Positions 31,755 through 40,739 of a stretch of 64,000 bases of DNA are shown piece after piece; position 1 is the stretch's first letter; every line of letters starts with the position of its first letter. This DNA is from Mesorhabditis belari (taxonomy: Eukaryota; Nematoda; Chromadorea; Rhabditida; Rhabditidae), in contig CAUEEP010000867.1 of the NCBI GenBank assembly GCA_958450365.1, forward strand, positions 1 to 64,000, read 5' to 3'. Both the position numbers and the translations under genes were made by a program. The notes beneath the pieces are model-generated. The model did not search any database. It was not told the origin of the DNA and saw nothing but the letters and a program-made list of their open reading frames with translations.

Positions 31755-32051
31755 GCTCAGCTCATCTTCCCATATATTCTAAGAGTATCCATGCAACTAG
31801 CAATCTTTCAATTCATAACAAACGCCTATTTGTATGCAAAGTTACGCCATTTTATCCCTGCTATTCCATATTTTTTCACTTGTGGTCTCGATTATGCGAC
31901 GAATCGGAATATGAAATTGGTAAAGAGAATTAGAATTGGTAAAGATTGGAATACATTGAAAACGTAGCAATGATTAACAATCAACAATCAACAATCAACA
32001 ATCAACAATCAACAATCAATGATAAACATATCAAAGAAAGTTTTAGTTGAA
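31755..32051 (+). pseudogene. Displaced copy of a chemoreceptor exon
   Basis: Near-identical to 17935-18225. It contains the last 53 codons of that exon (LIFPYILRVSMQLAIFQF ... ATNRNMKL), its donor, the caatcaa microsatellite (one unit longer) and the following acceptor. It lacks the RFLVVSFNG part and all other exons. It lies directly upstream of another receptor-like gene in the same orientation. Confidence 0.85.
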
Positions 32052-32350
32052 ATATCAGGATCTATGTCTATAAATAAGCCTTTCTTTATAGACATAAATT
32101 TTAAAATGTATGTCTTTAAATAAGCCGTTCTTTATAAACATAAATTTCACAATCTATGTGTATAAATAAGCCTAGATTTATAAACACAAATATCAAGATC
32201 TATGTCTATAAATAAGCCTAGATTTGTAGACACAAATATCAGGATCTATGTCTATAAATAAGCCTAGATTTATAGACATAAATTTTAAAATGTATGTCTA
32301 TAAATAAGCCGTTGTTTATAAACATAAATTTCACAATCTATGTCTATAAA
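32052..32350. repeat. ~60 bp array (atctatgtctataaataagc...)
   Basis: About five copies of a unit with an internal inverted repeat (tctataaataag/atttatagaca). Confidence 0.9.
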
Positions 32351-32454
32351 TAAGCTTAGAATCCGGAACTGTTTGCTCATGTTGATCGTTTGTATTACGA
32401 GTGCGTAAAGATTGTTCTTTAAAATTGCTCTTTAAAACACAAAACAAACACTAG

Positions 32455-35400
32455 GCATAATGCTGATGTGCCAAGACTTGTACATCACTTTCTCCGGTCC
32501 GATTGAGATCAGTTCAATGGGGATTCTAACGATCATTTGGAGTTTTCATTCAAGTTTTTCGATGGTAATTTTCAAATTGAGTTTATCGTTTCATTTTATT
32601 GTTTAATTTTATTGTTTAGTTTTATCGTTTTCGTTCGTTTTATCGTTTTTATCGTTTAATTTTCGCAATTTTCAGATTTGCTTATTCTATTGGCAAAAGT
32701 ATGGATTGATTGAGCGATTGTTTTTGTGTTTTTCGAAGTCCGATCTTCGAGTCGATGTCTACGAAAAGGTAGCTGGTAGAAAATGGAATAAAGAATAAGA
32801 TTCGAAAGATTCAAAGATTCAAAGCTTTCGGGGATTTTCGTATGCGTTTTTATATTCCTTGAATCGTTGTTTAGTTAGTTCGTTAGTTAGTTCGTTAGTT
32901 ATTTAGTTATTAAGTTTGTTTGTTATTTAGTTAGTTAGTTCGTTAGTTAGTTAGTTATTTAGTTAGTTAGTTATTTAGTTATTTAGTTAGTTAGTTATTT
33001 AGTTATTTAGTTATTTAGTTTGTTTGTTATTTAGTTAGTTAGTTATTTAGTTATTTAGTTATTTAGTTTGTTTGTTATTTAGTTAGTTAGTTATTTAGTT
33101 ATTTAGTTATTTAGTTTGTTTGTTATTTAGTTAGTTAGTTATTTAGTTAGTTAGTTAGTTATTTAGTTAGTTATTTAGTTAGTTATTTAGTTAGTTAGTT
33201 AGTTCGTTAGTTAGTTAGCTAATTAGTTCGTTAGTTCGTTAGTTAGTTATTTCGTTATTTAGTTATTTAGTTAGTTAATTAGTTAGTTATTTAGTTAGTT
33301 AGTTTCAAAGTTGCATCTAGCCTATTTTGTAGCAAATTTTTCGCTGCTTTCGAATATCCAATCTAATACCTAAGTCTTTTCTGTGCAATGGGTTCAAATT
33401 CTCCATTTTTAACCCCTTTGACGTTTGTTTGTTGAAAAAAAAGGTTTTTTTAAGTTTTTGTTATCTGGCCGCAAGCGTATTAAGCGATCTTGCGAGCCTC
33501 AAAGATATATCCTCGTGGCCAATTAGTTAGTACGCTCTAATTGGTTAGTACGGTTAGTATGGCCAATTGGTTAGTACGGTTAGTATGGCCAATTGGTTAG
33601 TACGCTCGGATTACGGTATTCCATCTAGAATAGGATATTCAGGCTAGAATAGATAAATTACGGGATTTAGTCTAGATTAAGCTATTCAGTCTAGATTAGA
33701 GTATTCAGTCTAGACTGTCTGGATTACGGTATCGAACGGATTACGGTTAGTACGCTCTAAGTCAACTGGTCCCGGTTCGCGCCCGGGCTGTGTCAAGTCT
33801 TTTGGTTTTTGTAAAAAAAATTCTTGTTAAAGTCATAAGTCTTGCAAACCGCATAGCCATCTTCATGTAAATACTAATTTACTAGCTACGCTGGTACCCG
33901 GCCCTACGCGGCCGCACGGAGGCATCGAATCGAAACATCAAATCGAATCGAATCATCAAATCGAATCGAATCATCAAATCGAATCGAATCATCGAATCGA
34001 ATCGAAATCATCGAATCCTATGGCACCCATCGAAATTATTCTAGTTCTCCTACAAAATGATAAATTAACCATCGAAATCGGTGCTTTTGAGGGTGAGATC
34101 TAGGGTCGACCTTTCAAACGTACCTAGCCAGACTCAGCTCTTTCAAACGTACTTAACCAGGCTCAGCTCTTTCAAACATACTTAGCCAGGCTCAGCTCTT
34201 TCAAACGTACTTAACCAGGTCATTTTGCTTTTTAAATCTAATCAAATTTAGCTAAACTAGTTTTTAGTGACTTACAATATGCAATGTTCTTGTGAAAACA
34301 TAGAAAAACTTGATCAATCAATCAACTTGATCAAATTTGAACAAAAAAAATTGAACAAAAAACTTTTTCCTCTCATTTTTTCAAGTGTAAACGAAGCTTT
34401 AGTTTCAAAGTTTTAAAAGAAATAAAAGAAATTACTAGGAAAGCTTTTAAAACAAGCTTTTTAAATACAAATTAAGTTTTAAAAGTCATAGATGAAAAGC
34501 GAATAAGGTAAGCAATGAAGGCAACTTGTCATCTGGTTTTGAAGTACATCCTTTTGAAGTAGAGGCTTTTAAAGTCGTTTTTAGTTTGGTAAGTTTAAGA
34601 AAAGCCTTGAGAAGCTTAAATGATTAACTTTTCTGGGCTTCTGGGGCCGTTTTTTAGCACTACATTGCCTCCTATCGACGAACATTCTACCGTTTTGTCG
34701 TTCTCTTCTCAATCTGCGTTTTCATGATCACACTCAACTATATTCTTTCGTTGTTTGGGTTTAATATGATGGTTAAAGAAAGGGAACAGGTTGGTTGAAG
34801 AAAGGGAACAGGTTGGTTAAAGAAAGGGAACAGGTTAGTTCAAGACAGGGAACAAGTTGGTTAAAGAAAGGGAACAGGTTAGTTCAAGACAGGGAACAAG
34901 TTGGTTAAAGAAAGGGAACAGGTTGGTTAAAGAAAGGGAACAGGTTAGTTCAAGACAGGGAACAAGTTGGTTAAAGAAAGGGAACAGGTTAGTTAAAGAA
35001 AGGGAACAGGTTGGTTGAAGAAAGGGAACAGGTTAGTTCAAGACAGGGAACAAGTTGGTTAAAGAAAGGGAACAGGTTGGTTAAAGAAAGGGAACAGGTT
35101 AGTTAAAGAAAGGGAACAGGTTGGTTAAAGAAGTTCAAAGATAAAAGAAATTCAAAGATAAAAGAATGGTTTTAGGTATTTATGCAAGGCATTTGGTTCG
35201 AAATTCGGGTGTTCACCTATGCAATTTTGTTCCCAATCGACTTTTTGGTTATTCATTTGTATATTTTGTTTTCAAAGACACTTTATTACGAGATGAAAAC
35301 GTTCAATTGGCTTTTAAGAGAGGTAAAAACAAAGCATTTGCATTTTTCTGAAGCATTTGCTTGAGATAAACAAATTACGGATTACGGTATTCAGTCTAGA

Positions 35401-36836
35401 CTAGGGTATTCAGTCTAGATTAAGGGATTCAGTTAAGATTAGCTGGATTAAGGTATTCAGTCTAGATTAGGAGGTTCAATCTATGGTAGTTTTATGAGTT
35501 TGTTTCTGATTTTGAGCTTGAAATATTGGATTGGTGGATCTTGACGATCTTGACAGGATCTTGACAGGAGCTTGACAGGATCTTGACAGGATCTTGACAG
35601 GGACTTGACAGGATCTTGACAGGAACTTGACTGGATCTTGACAGGATCTTGACAGGAACTTGACAAGAACAGCGGTAACTGATAATCTCTGCCTTTCCTG
35701 GGCACCAGAGCCTGAGCCTAAGCCTAAGCCTAAGCCTAACCCTAAACCCAACCTAAGCCTCAGCCTAAGCCTAAACCTAAACCTATGCCTATGCCTAAGC
35801 CTAAGCCTAAACCTAAGCCTAAACCTAAGCCTAAGCCGTGCATGAGGTACCCATTGACCAAAGATTGACTTAAAGCCCAGCTCATAAAAGTGGCTTTCAA
35901 TTAAATGTGAATACCCAACCGCATCCGCTATTTCACAAGTAGAAATGCGGTTGTCTTGAATTTTTTAAAGAATCTCTTCATTTTTCAATTTCAATTTCAA
36001 TTGAGAAGGTCTTCCCGCTCTTCACGTACGTTCTTCGTCTTCAAGGGAATTCTCATCATTTCTCAACTTGACAAACCAACGTTGAATTGTGTTTTGCGAA
36101 GGAACGAAGGAACGTTTTCAATATTATTCTAAACCGGAAAGAAGATCCTTTGAACTGATACAACACAACGTGTCTCAGATCTCCTGGTGGAAGATCTGGG
36201 GTAGCATTGAAGCATTGGAACATTGGAGTATTGGAGGATAGAAGGATTGAAGCATTGGAGTATTGAAGGATCGGAACATTGGGGCATTGGATCATTGAAG
36301 CATTGAAGCATTGAAGTCTGCGTATGAAATGTTTTGAAAAGAGACTGATAAACCGACTTTTTGGATGTGAACAGAACGGGGAACATAACAGGGAAAGGGA
36401 ACAGGGAACATAAACATTTCTTTCGAAAGAACAAAGTGTTACCAAGACTTATGGACCAGTCTAATAAATCCAGTCTTAAACCAGTCAATAAACCTTTTTA
36501 TCTTAATTAATTATCTTAATTGATTATCTTAATAATTTCTGATCTTTACAGGCATTCTTCATCGTCTTTCTAACCCTATTCATCCTGGTTGATTTAACCT
36601 TTTGGTTCATCTATAATCTAAAGCAAATTGTAAGGTAAGAGGATTGAAAGCAAAGCTAGTAAAGCGAGCTAGCAAATCTACTAAAGCGAGCTAGTAAAGC
36701 TAGTAAAGCGAGCTAGCAAATCTAGCAATCAAGTAATGTTTTAGCATATTCGATTCGATCCATACTCCCTTCGACATCTTACATTCATTCATTGGCAACG
36801 GAAACACTCTCTTCTATCTCATCTTCTATCCAATGC
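32455..36836 (+). CDS. Membrane protein paralogue with chimeric 3' exons
   Basis: Exons 32455-32564, 32676-32768, 34658-34789 and 35176-35322 have exactly the lengths and phases of four exons of the minus-strand gene (110, 93, 132, 147 bp). They share ICLFYWQK/FCLIYWQK, RRxFxRF and EMKxFNWxL motifs (by hand count 12/31 and 17/49 identical in two exons). Hydrophobic segments include FVVLFSICVFMITLNYIL and AILFPIDFLVIHLYILF. The next in-phase exons, 36552-36634 and 36745-36836, come from the inverted duplicate of the 9.5-9.9 kb gene and end at a breakpoint. Either the gene is a chimera or the true 3' exons were lost. The intron 34790-35175 is an array of splice donors. Confidence 0.6.
32865..33305. 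repeat. 4 bp-based array (agtt/atttagtt)
   Basis: A roughly 440 bp irregular array of agtt, cgtt and atttagtt with a higher-order repeat of about 60 bp. Confidence 0.95.
33519..33800 (+). other. tRNA-like halves separated by repeats
   Basis: cgtggccaattagttagtacg looks like a tRNA D-arm (A box), and its core is repeated three times (33519-33605). About 170 bp further on, ctggtcccggttcgcgcccggg has a perfect T-arm (CCCGG, loop TTCGCGC, CCGGG). The acceptor halves do not pair, and the intervening DNA is a ggattacggtattc array. It is a tRNA pseudogene broken by repeats or a tRNA-derived element. Confidence 0.4.
33925..34215. repeat. Arrays of atcgaatcgaatcatcaa and ctcagctctttcaaacgtac
   Basis: Two small arrays: an 18 bp unit at 33925-34015, then four 28-29 bp units at 34120-34215. 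Confidence 0.9.
34220..34655. other. AT-rich intron sequence, nothing recognised
   Basis: No array and no exon signal. It lies between exons 32676-32768 and 34658-34789. Confidence 0.5.
34768..35130 (+). repeat. 22 bp array built from an exon/intron junction
   Basis: The exon ends GTTAAAGAAAGGGAACAG|gttggt at 34789. The unit gttaaagaaagggaacag + gttg then repeats about 16 times, with the variant gttcaagacagggaacaa + gttg. Each unit therefore carries the last exon bases and a GT donor. Confidence 0.93.
35380..35480. repeat. Array of gtattcagtctagatta
   Basis: Four to five 18-20 bp units, related to the repeat at 33630-33730. Confidence 0.85.
35550..35665. repeat. 11-12 bp array (ggatcttgaca)
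   Basis: About ten units of ggatcttgaca and ggaacttgaca ending exactly where the inverted duplication begins. Confidence 0.94.
35706..35838 (-). repeat. Interstitial telomere-type tract (GCCTAA)n
   Basis: About 130 bp of cctaag with variants (cctatg, cccaac). It is the inverted counterpart of 10577-10766 but about 55 bp shorter, so the arrays have changed length since duplication. Confidence 0.95.
35838..36110 (-). pseudogene. Mariner relic, inverted copy
   Basis: Minus-strand counterpart of 10290-10577, including the LGFKSxLGQWVPHA segment directly before the telomere-type tract. Confidence 0.7.
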
Positions 36837-36934
36837 GGACGAATCTGCGGTCCTCCAAAAAAGTCTCTAGAATAAAAGGAACCAACTAAAGAGAGAATAA
36901 GAGAGGAACTAACTCTATCAAGAGAGAACCAAGA

Positions 36935-37054
36935 CTGACGTCTTGCCGAGAGACATTCGGGGCTAGAGAGCATGCAGCAACCTTGGGTCCTCTAAGGCGG
37001 GCATAAGGTTGCTGCATGCTCTCTAACCCCAAATGTCTCTCGGCAAGACGTCAG
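36935..37054. repeat. Fold-back: 50 bp inverted arms, 20 bp loop
   Basis: 36935-36984 (ctgacgtcttgccgagagac...) pairs with 37005-37054 at 48 of 50 positions, with a 20 bp spacer. It can form a very stable hairpin about 100 bp from the end of the inverted duplication. No terminal TA or other target duplication was recognised. Confidence 0.9.
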
Positions 37055-37263
37055 TGCTAAATTGCCGATAAATTTTATCCGCGCCGGATACCTTTTTATT
37101 AACCCTTTTTATAAAGGTTAATAAAAAGACCCTTCTTATTAACCTTTGCCCGTTTCCTAAAAGTTGCTCTTTTCGTCTTTTCCTCTCTGCGTCTCTCCCC
37201 TCTAGCTTTCTTAACTTTAATTCATTTTTAATTCATTTTCACATTTCACCGCCCTTTTCTTTC

Positions 37264-37423
37264 ATTTTTCTTTCCTTCTTTCTTTCTTTCTTTCCTTCTT
37301 TCCTTCTTTCCTTCTTTCCTTCTTTCCTTCTTTCCTTCTTTCCTTCTTTCCATCCTTCTTTCTTTCTTTCTTTCTTTCTTTCTTTTTTTCTTTTTTCTTT
37401 CTTTCTTTCTTTCTTTCTTTTTT

Positions 37424-37455
<32 letters not shown>

Positions 37456-37485
37456 TTTTTCTTTCTTTCTTTCTTTCTTTCTTTC
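37264..37485. repeat. (ctttcttt)n pyrimidine array
   Basis: A 220 bp pyrimidine-only tract with (ttcctt)n and (ctttctttc)n parts, about 95 bp upstream of the start codon of the next gene. Confidence 0.97.
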
Positions 37486-37561
37486 ATTATTCGCTGATTT
37501 TACATCTTAATTTTCCCGATTTACATATGTTCTAGCCTATTTAATCATTTTTCATACTTCC

Positions 37562-37578
37562 AGATCTCATATTCAACG
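37562..37578 (+). promoter_or_regulatory. Possible trans-splice acceptor and short 5' leader
   Basis: catacttccag immediately precedes 15 bases of leader and the ATG at 37579. In nematodes such an acceptor without an upstream exon usually marks spliced-leader addition. No donor was seen upstream. Confidence 0.4.
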
Positions 37579-39003
37579 ATGCCTCATCTCAACGCGGTCG
37601 GAATGGAGATGCTGAAGCGAACTTTGCGCCGTCGTGGAGCGGACTCGCCGCCGGTTTTGCGACGACGATCAGCCAGTGTTGGAGGAACGCCCGTGGTTGC
37701 CGAAGAGGAGGTTAGTTTAGTTTTTTTTCTTGTTTCTTATAGTTCTGTGGGTCTAAAGTTAAGTCCTTCTCTAAAGTTATTTCCCTTTTCAAAAGTTGAT
37801 TCCTTATCTAATGTCAGTTGCCTTTTCTAAAGTTATTTCCTACTCTCTACGTTATTTTAATTTGCAATCTTAGAACGTGGAGGAGCCGGTTGTTGCGGCG
37901 GTGGTTTCGCCGGTTGTTTCGCCGGTGCGGGTGGCGCGTGCGGTGCGGGCGCCGGCGAGGCGCGGACGTGGCGGCGCCGGAAGGCGCGGCCGGCGTGGCG
38001 GAGTGGCGGCCTCGAGCCGCACTCGGTCCCCGGTTCGCGCCCCCAAGCCCCGTCCGCCCCATGACCCGGCCGCAACCCCGGAACGGATTCGACGCTTGGC
38101 AAGGATTTCGATCGTGCTTCAAGTATGCTATATCTAGATTTCGTTAACATTTCTCGTTTAGTTGATTGCACTTATGACTGGTTCCAACAATCCGTGGTCG
38201 CTCGTTCGCGAATGTTTCTTTTCCGCACTCACGCTTGGTTTCGATCGCGTCAACGGAAAGAAAATCGCTGCTGAGGCCAAGAAAGTTAGTTTGTTTCATG
38301 GTTTAATAGATATTTAATTTTCGTTAATTCAGATCAAAGTTTCGAAAGCGATTCTTGGATTGAGACAAAAGAAGAACCGAGGCAACGAGCATTTCATCCG
38401 CACGCCATTCAATCGGAACATCCGTGTGAGGGATTTGGTAGACCAACTCGAGGGACCGCTCGTGGACACGTTAAATGGTATGTTCTTTTCGGATTTTCGC
38501 TTTTCTAACTTTGGTTTTCAGGATGGAAACTCCTTTGCGTGTTCGCCAAGCAACTCATCGCCCACGTTCGACTGCTCATCGTGGAAGCCAAAGTCTTCAG
38601 TGTCAAGCGACAGGACCATTGCATGGCATGCATCCAAGTAAGTAAAGTTTTTGGTGAAAGTTTTTATCTTTATCGTTTCAGACTTTCGTGGACGACCCAA
38701 ACATCATGGGGGAGCTAGACAAGTGGTTCGAAGAAGGTCAAGGAGACGAGTTGATCGTCACAATTCGACACCAACTCGCGATGATGGAGAAGAACCTGGC
38801 AGTTGGTGAGTTTTTACTTCAAAGACTTTACTTTATATTTTTACTTTTACTTTTACTTCCTTCCTTAAACATTCACAACATACTTTATTTTAGGATGGGC
38901 CACTGGAATGGAGGAACCGGGCGAAGAGATCGACAGCGACATCGAGAGCAGCGACAGCAGCGACAGCTCGAGCGACGACTCTACCGCCTCTGATTTGCTT
39001 TGA
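37579..39003 (+). CDS. Uncharacterised 332-residue protein, seven exons
   Basis: Exons: 37579-37710, 37874-38122, 38162-38284, 38333-38477, 38522-38637, 38682-38805 and 38894-39003 (TGA). All use GT/AG and stay in phase, with introns of 39-163 bp. The N-terminus is basic ([24 protein letters not shown]). Exon 2 is GC-rich and Arg/Gly/Ala/Pro-rich ([30 protein letters not shown]), suggesting nucleic-acid binding or disorder. The middle is a mixed alpha-helical region ([65 protein letters not shown]). The C-terminus is acidic and Ser-rich ([16 protein letters not shown]). No signal peptide or membrane helix is clear. I do not recognise the family; an RNA- or chromatin-associated role is only a guess. 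It is the most conventional gene of the window. Confidence 0.88.
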
Positions 39004-39023
39004 TTTTTTGTATATGTGTTGCC

Positions 39024-39029
39024 AATAAA
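39024..39029 (+). terminator. Polyadenylation signal AATAAA
   Basis: AATAAA lies 21 bases after the TGA of the 332-residue gene, a normal distance for a nematode 3' UTR. Confidence 0.7.
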
Positions 39030-39072
39030 TGTTTAAAAGAAGTTCTTTAAAAACCGCAAGAAATAACCTAGA

Positions 39073-39232
39073 AGAAGAAAAAGTGGAAGAAAGAAGGAAA
39101 GTAGAAGAAAGAAGGAAAGTAGAAGAAAGAAGGAAAGTGGAAGAAAGAAGGAAAGTAGAAGAAAGAAGGAAAGTAGAAGAAAGAAGGAAAGTGGAAGAAA
39201 GAAGGAAAGTAGAAGAAAGAAGGAAAGTCGAA
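39073..39232. repeat. 18 bp array (gtagaagaaagaaggaaa)
   Basis: Nine units alternating gtagaagaaagaaggaaa and gtggaagaaagaaggaaa with period three, beginning about 45 bp after the polyadenylation signal. Confidence 0.96.
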
Positions 39233-39267
39233 GTCGACATACAGACAGACATACAGACATACAGACA

Positions 39268-39445
39268 TACAGGCTTAGGCTTGGGCTTAGGCTTAGGCTC
39301 AGGCTCAGGCTTAGGCTTAGGCTTAGGCTCAGGCTCAGGCTCCGGCTTAGGCTTAGGCTTAGGCTTAGACTTAGGCTTAGGCTTAGGCTCAGGCTCAGGC
39401 TCCGGCTTAGGCTTAGGCTTAGGCTTAGGCTCCGGCTTAGGCTTA
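39268..39445 (+). repeat. Interstitial telomere-type tract (TTAGGC)n
   Basis: About 175 bp of ttaggc with ctcaggc and ctccggc variants. It follows a catacaga microsatellite. Downstream the tacggtattctacctagag unit is repeated twice. Confidence 0.95.
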
Positions 39446-39810
39446 GACGTCAGGCGCACGGAAATTCTACCTAGAGTACGGTATTCTACCTAGAGTACGG
39501 TATTCTACCTACTGAGGGCACGTTGCACAAATCTGATTACAAATTCGGATTCCTCATCCTCGAAAACCCCCAAGTACAAATTTTTAGCTTTCTAGCTGGT
39601 TTTAATTATACTAAATAACATAATTTGTATTGTCGCGTAGGCATGACGGACGGACGGATTTATTTTTTTTATTTAGTTGATAATAAAGTACGATTGCAGC
39701 CAAAATCATAGCTAATTTAAAGCTCTCAACGAGAACATTCCCTTCCACCAAGAAGAATTCCTAGATACGGACTTGATTGCACGCAATGTTTCCAGTTAAA
39801 TAGCTAATTT

Positions 39811-40118
39811 CTAGTTAAACAACTCAACAGCCTCACTCACAAAGTGATACTGTTTAATTCTCCTTTTTAGCTCGCTCGAATGTGCACCCAACTCTGTCGC
39901 TTCTCCACTCAAAAATGGCTCCATGTACAAAGCGAATTGCTGAGCCGTGTGCTGAAAAAAAGTAAAGTACATTTTTAAAGTAAAGACGTACTTTTCTAAA
40001 GTAAAGACGTACTTTTCTCTTAACAAAAACTTACATAGGACAATTTCCTTTCGAAATTACTCATTAATAAAAATAAAAGAAGAAAATTTGCCGTCAAGTA
40101 CTTGGTTATTTGAGCCAT
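39811..40118 (-). CDS. Putative small secreted peptide, 74 residues, two exons
   Basis: On the minus strand, exon 1 is 40035-40118 and exon 2 is 39811-39951 (TAG), with an 83 bp intron (TAT|gtaagt ... tttttttcag|CAC) in phase 0. Exon 1 starts MAQITKYLTANFLLLFLLMS, a typical signal peptide (one Lys, then a Leu/Phe core). The mature part is about 50 residues, without cysteine (EPFLSGEATELGAHSSELKR), and contains a Lys-Arg-Arg site that could be cut by proprotein convertases. An acceptor-like gtgtctag lies five bases before the ATG, so trans-splicing is possible. The family is not recognised. A neuropeptide-like or secreted role is inference from size and signal only. The neighbours are the 332-residue gene (convergent) and the TRPM 3' end. 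Confidence 0.6.
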
Positions 40119-40290
40119 TTCTTCTAGACACTTTTAGAATCGATGAAATGAGAAAGCAATTTGCGGAAAAGGATTAGCCACACCAATGAGCTTGCGGGAA
40201 TTTTCCAATGAAAGTTCACAAGTTTACTGTCACGATCAGGGACACTTATATTTTTTACATTGCTCTAACAAAGTGTACAACATCACTGTG

Positions 40291-40588
40291 GTAGCTGTCT
40301 GTCTGTCTGTCTGTCCGTTCGTCTGTCTGTCTGTCTGTCCGTTCGTCTGTCTGTCTGTCTGTCCGTTCGTCTTTCTGTCTGTATGTCTATCTGTCTGTCT
40401 GTCTGTCTGTCCGTTCGTCTGTCTGTCCGTTCGTCTGTCTGTCCGTTCGTCTGTCTGTCTGTCTGTCCGTTCGTCTTTCTGTCTGTATGTCTATCTGTCT
40501 GTCTGTCTGTCTGTCCGTTCGTCTGTCTGTCCGTTCGTCTGTCTGTCCGTTCGTCTGTCTGTCTGTCTGTCTGTCCGTATGTCTGTCG

Positions 40589-40639
<51 letters not shown>

Positions 40640-40715
40640 CATCTGTCTGTCTGTCCGTCTGTCTGTCTGTCCGTCTGTCCGTCTGTCTCTCCCTCCGTCT
40701 GTCTATCTGTCTGGC
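40291..40715. repeat. (ctgt)n array with ccgttcgt variants
   Basis: About 425 bp of ctgtctgt punctuated by ccgttcgt, with a higher-order block repeated at about 40365-40420 and 40475-40530. It reads as Ser/Val/Cys/Leu or Asp/Arg/Gln/Thr in both strands and is not coding. Confidence 0.97.
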
Positions 40716-40739
40716 CGTTCGTCACACTAAATCTCGGCT

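Larger units (their letters stand above)
35666..36836. repeat. Inverted segmental duplication, copy 2
   Basis: Reverse-orientation copy of 9546-10805 with a mariner relic (minus strand), a TTAGGC tract, the caatgctc array and two exons. The 3' edge coincides with the start of unrelated sequence leading to the fold-back at 36935. Confidence 0.85.

Noticed and set aside
39029..39493. 154-codon frame with a KVEERR repeat resembling a coiled coil
   Set aside because: The 18 bp array is a multiple of three, which makes a convincing-looking helix repeat, but it begins after the polyadenylation signal and runs into telomere repeat.
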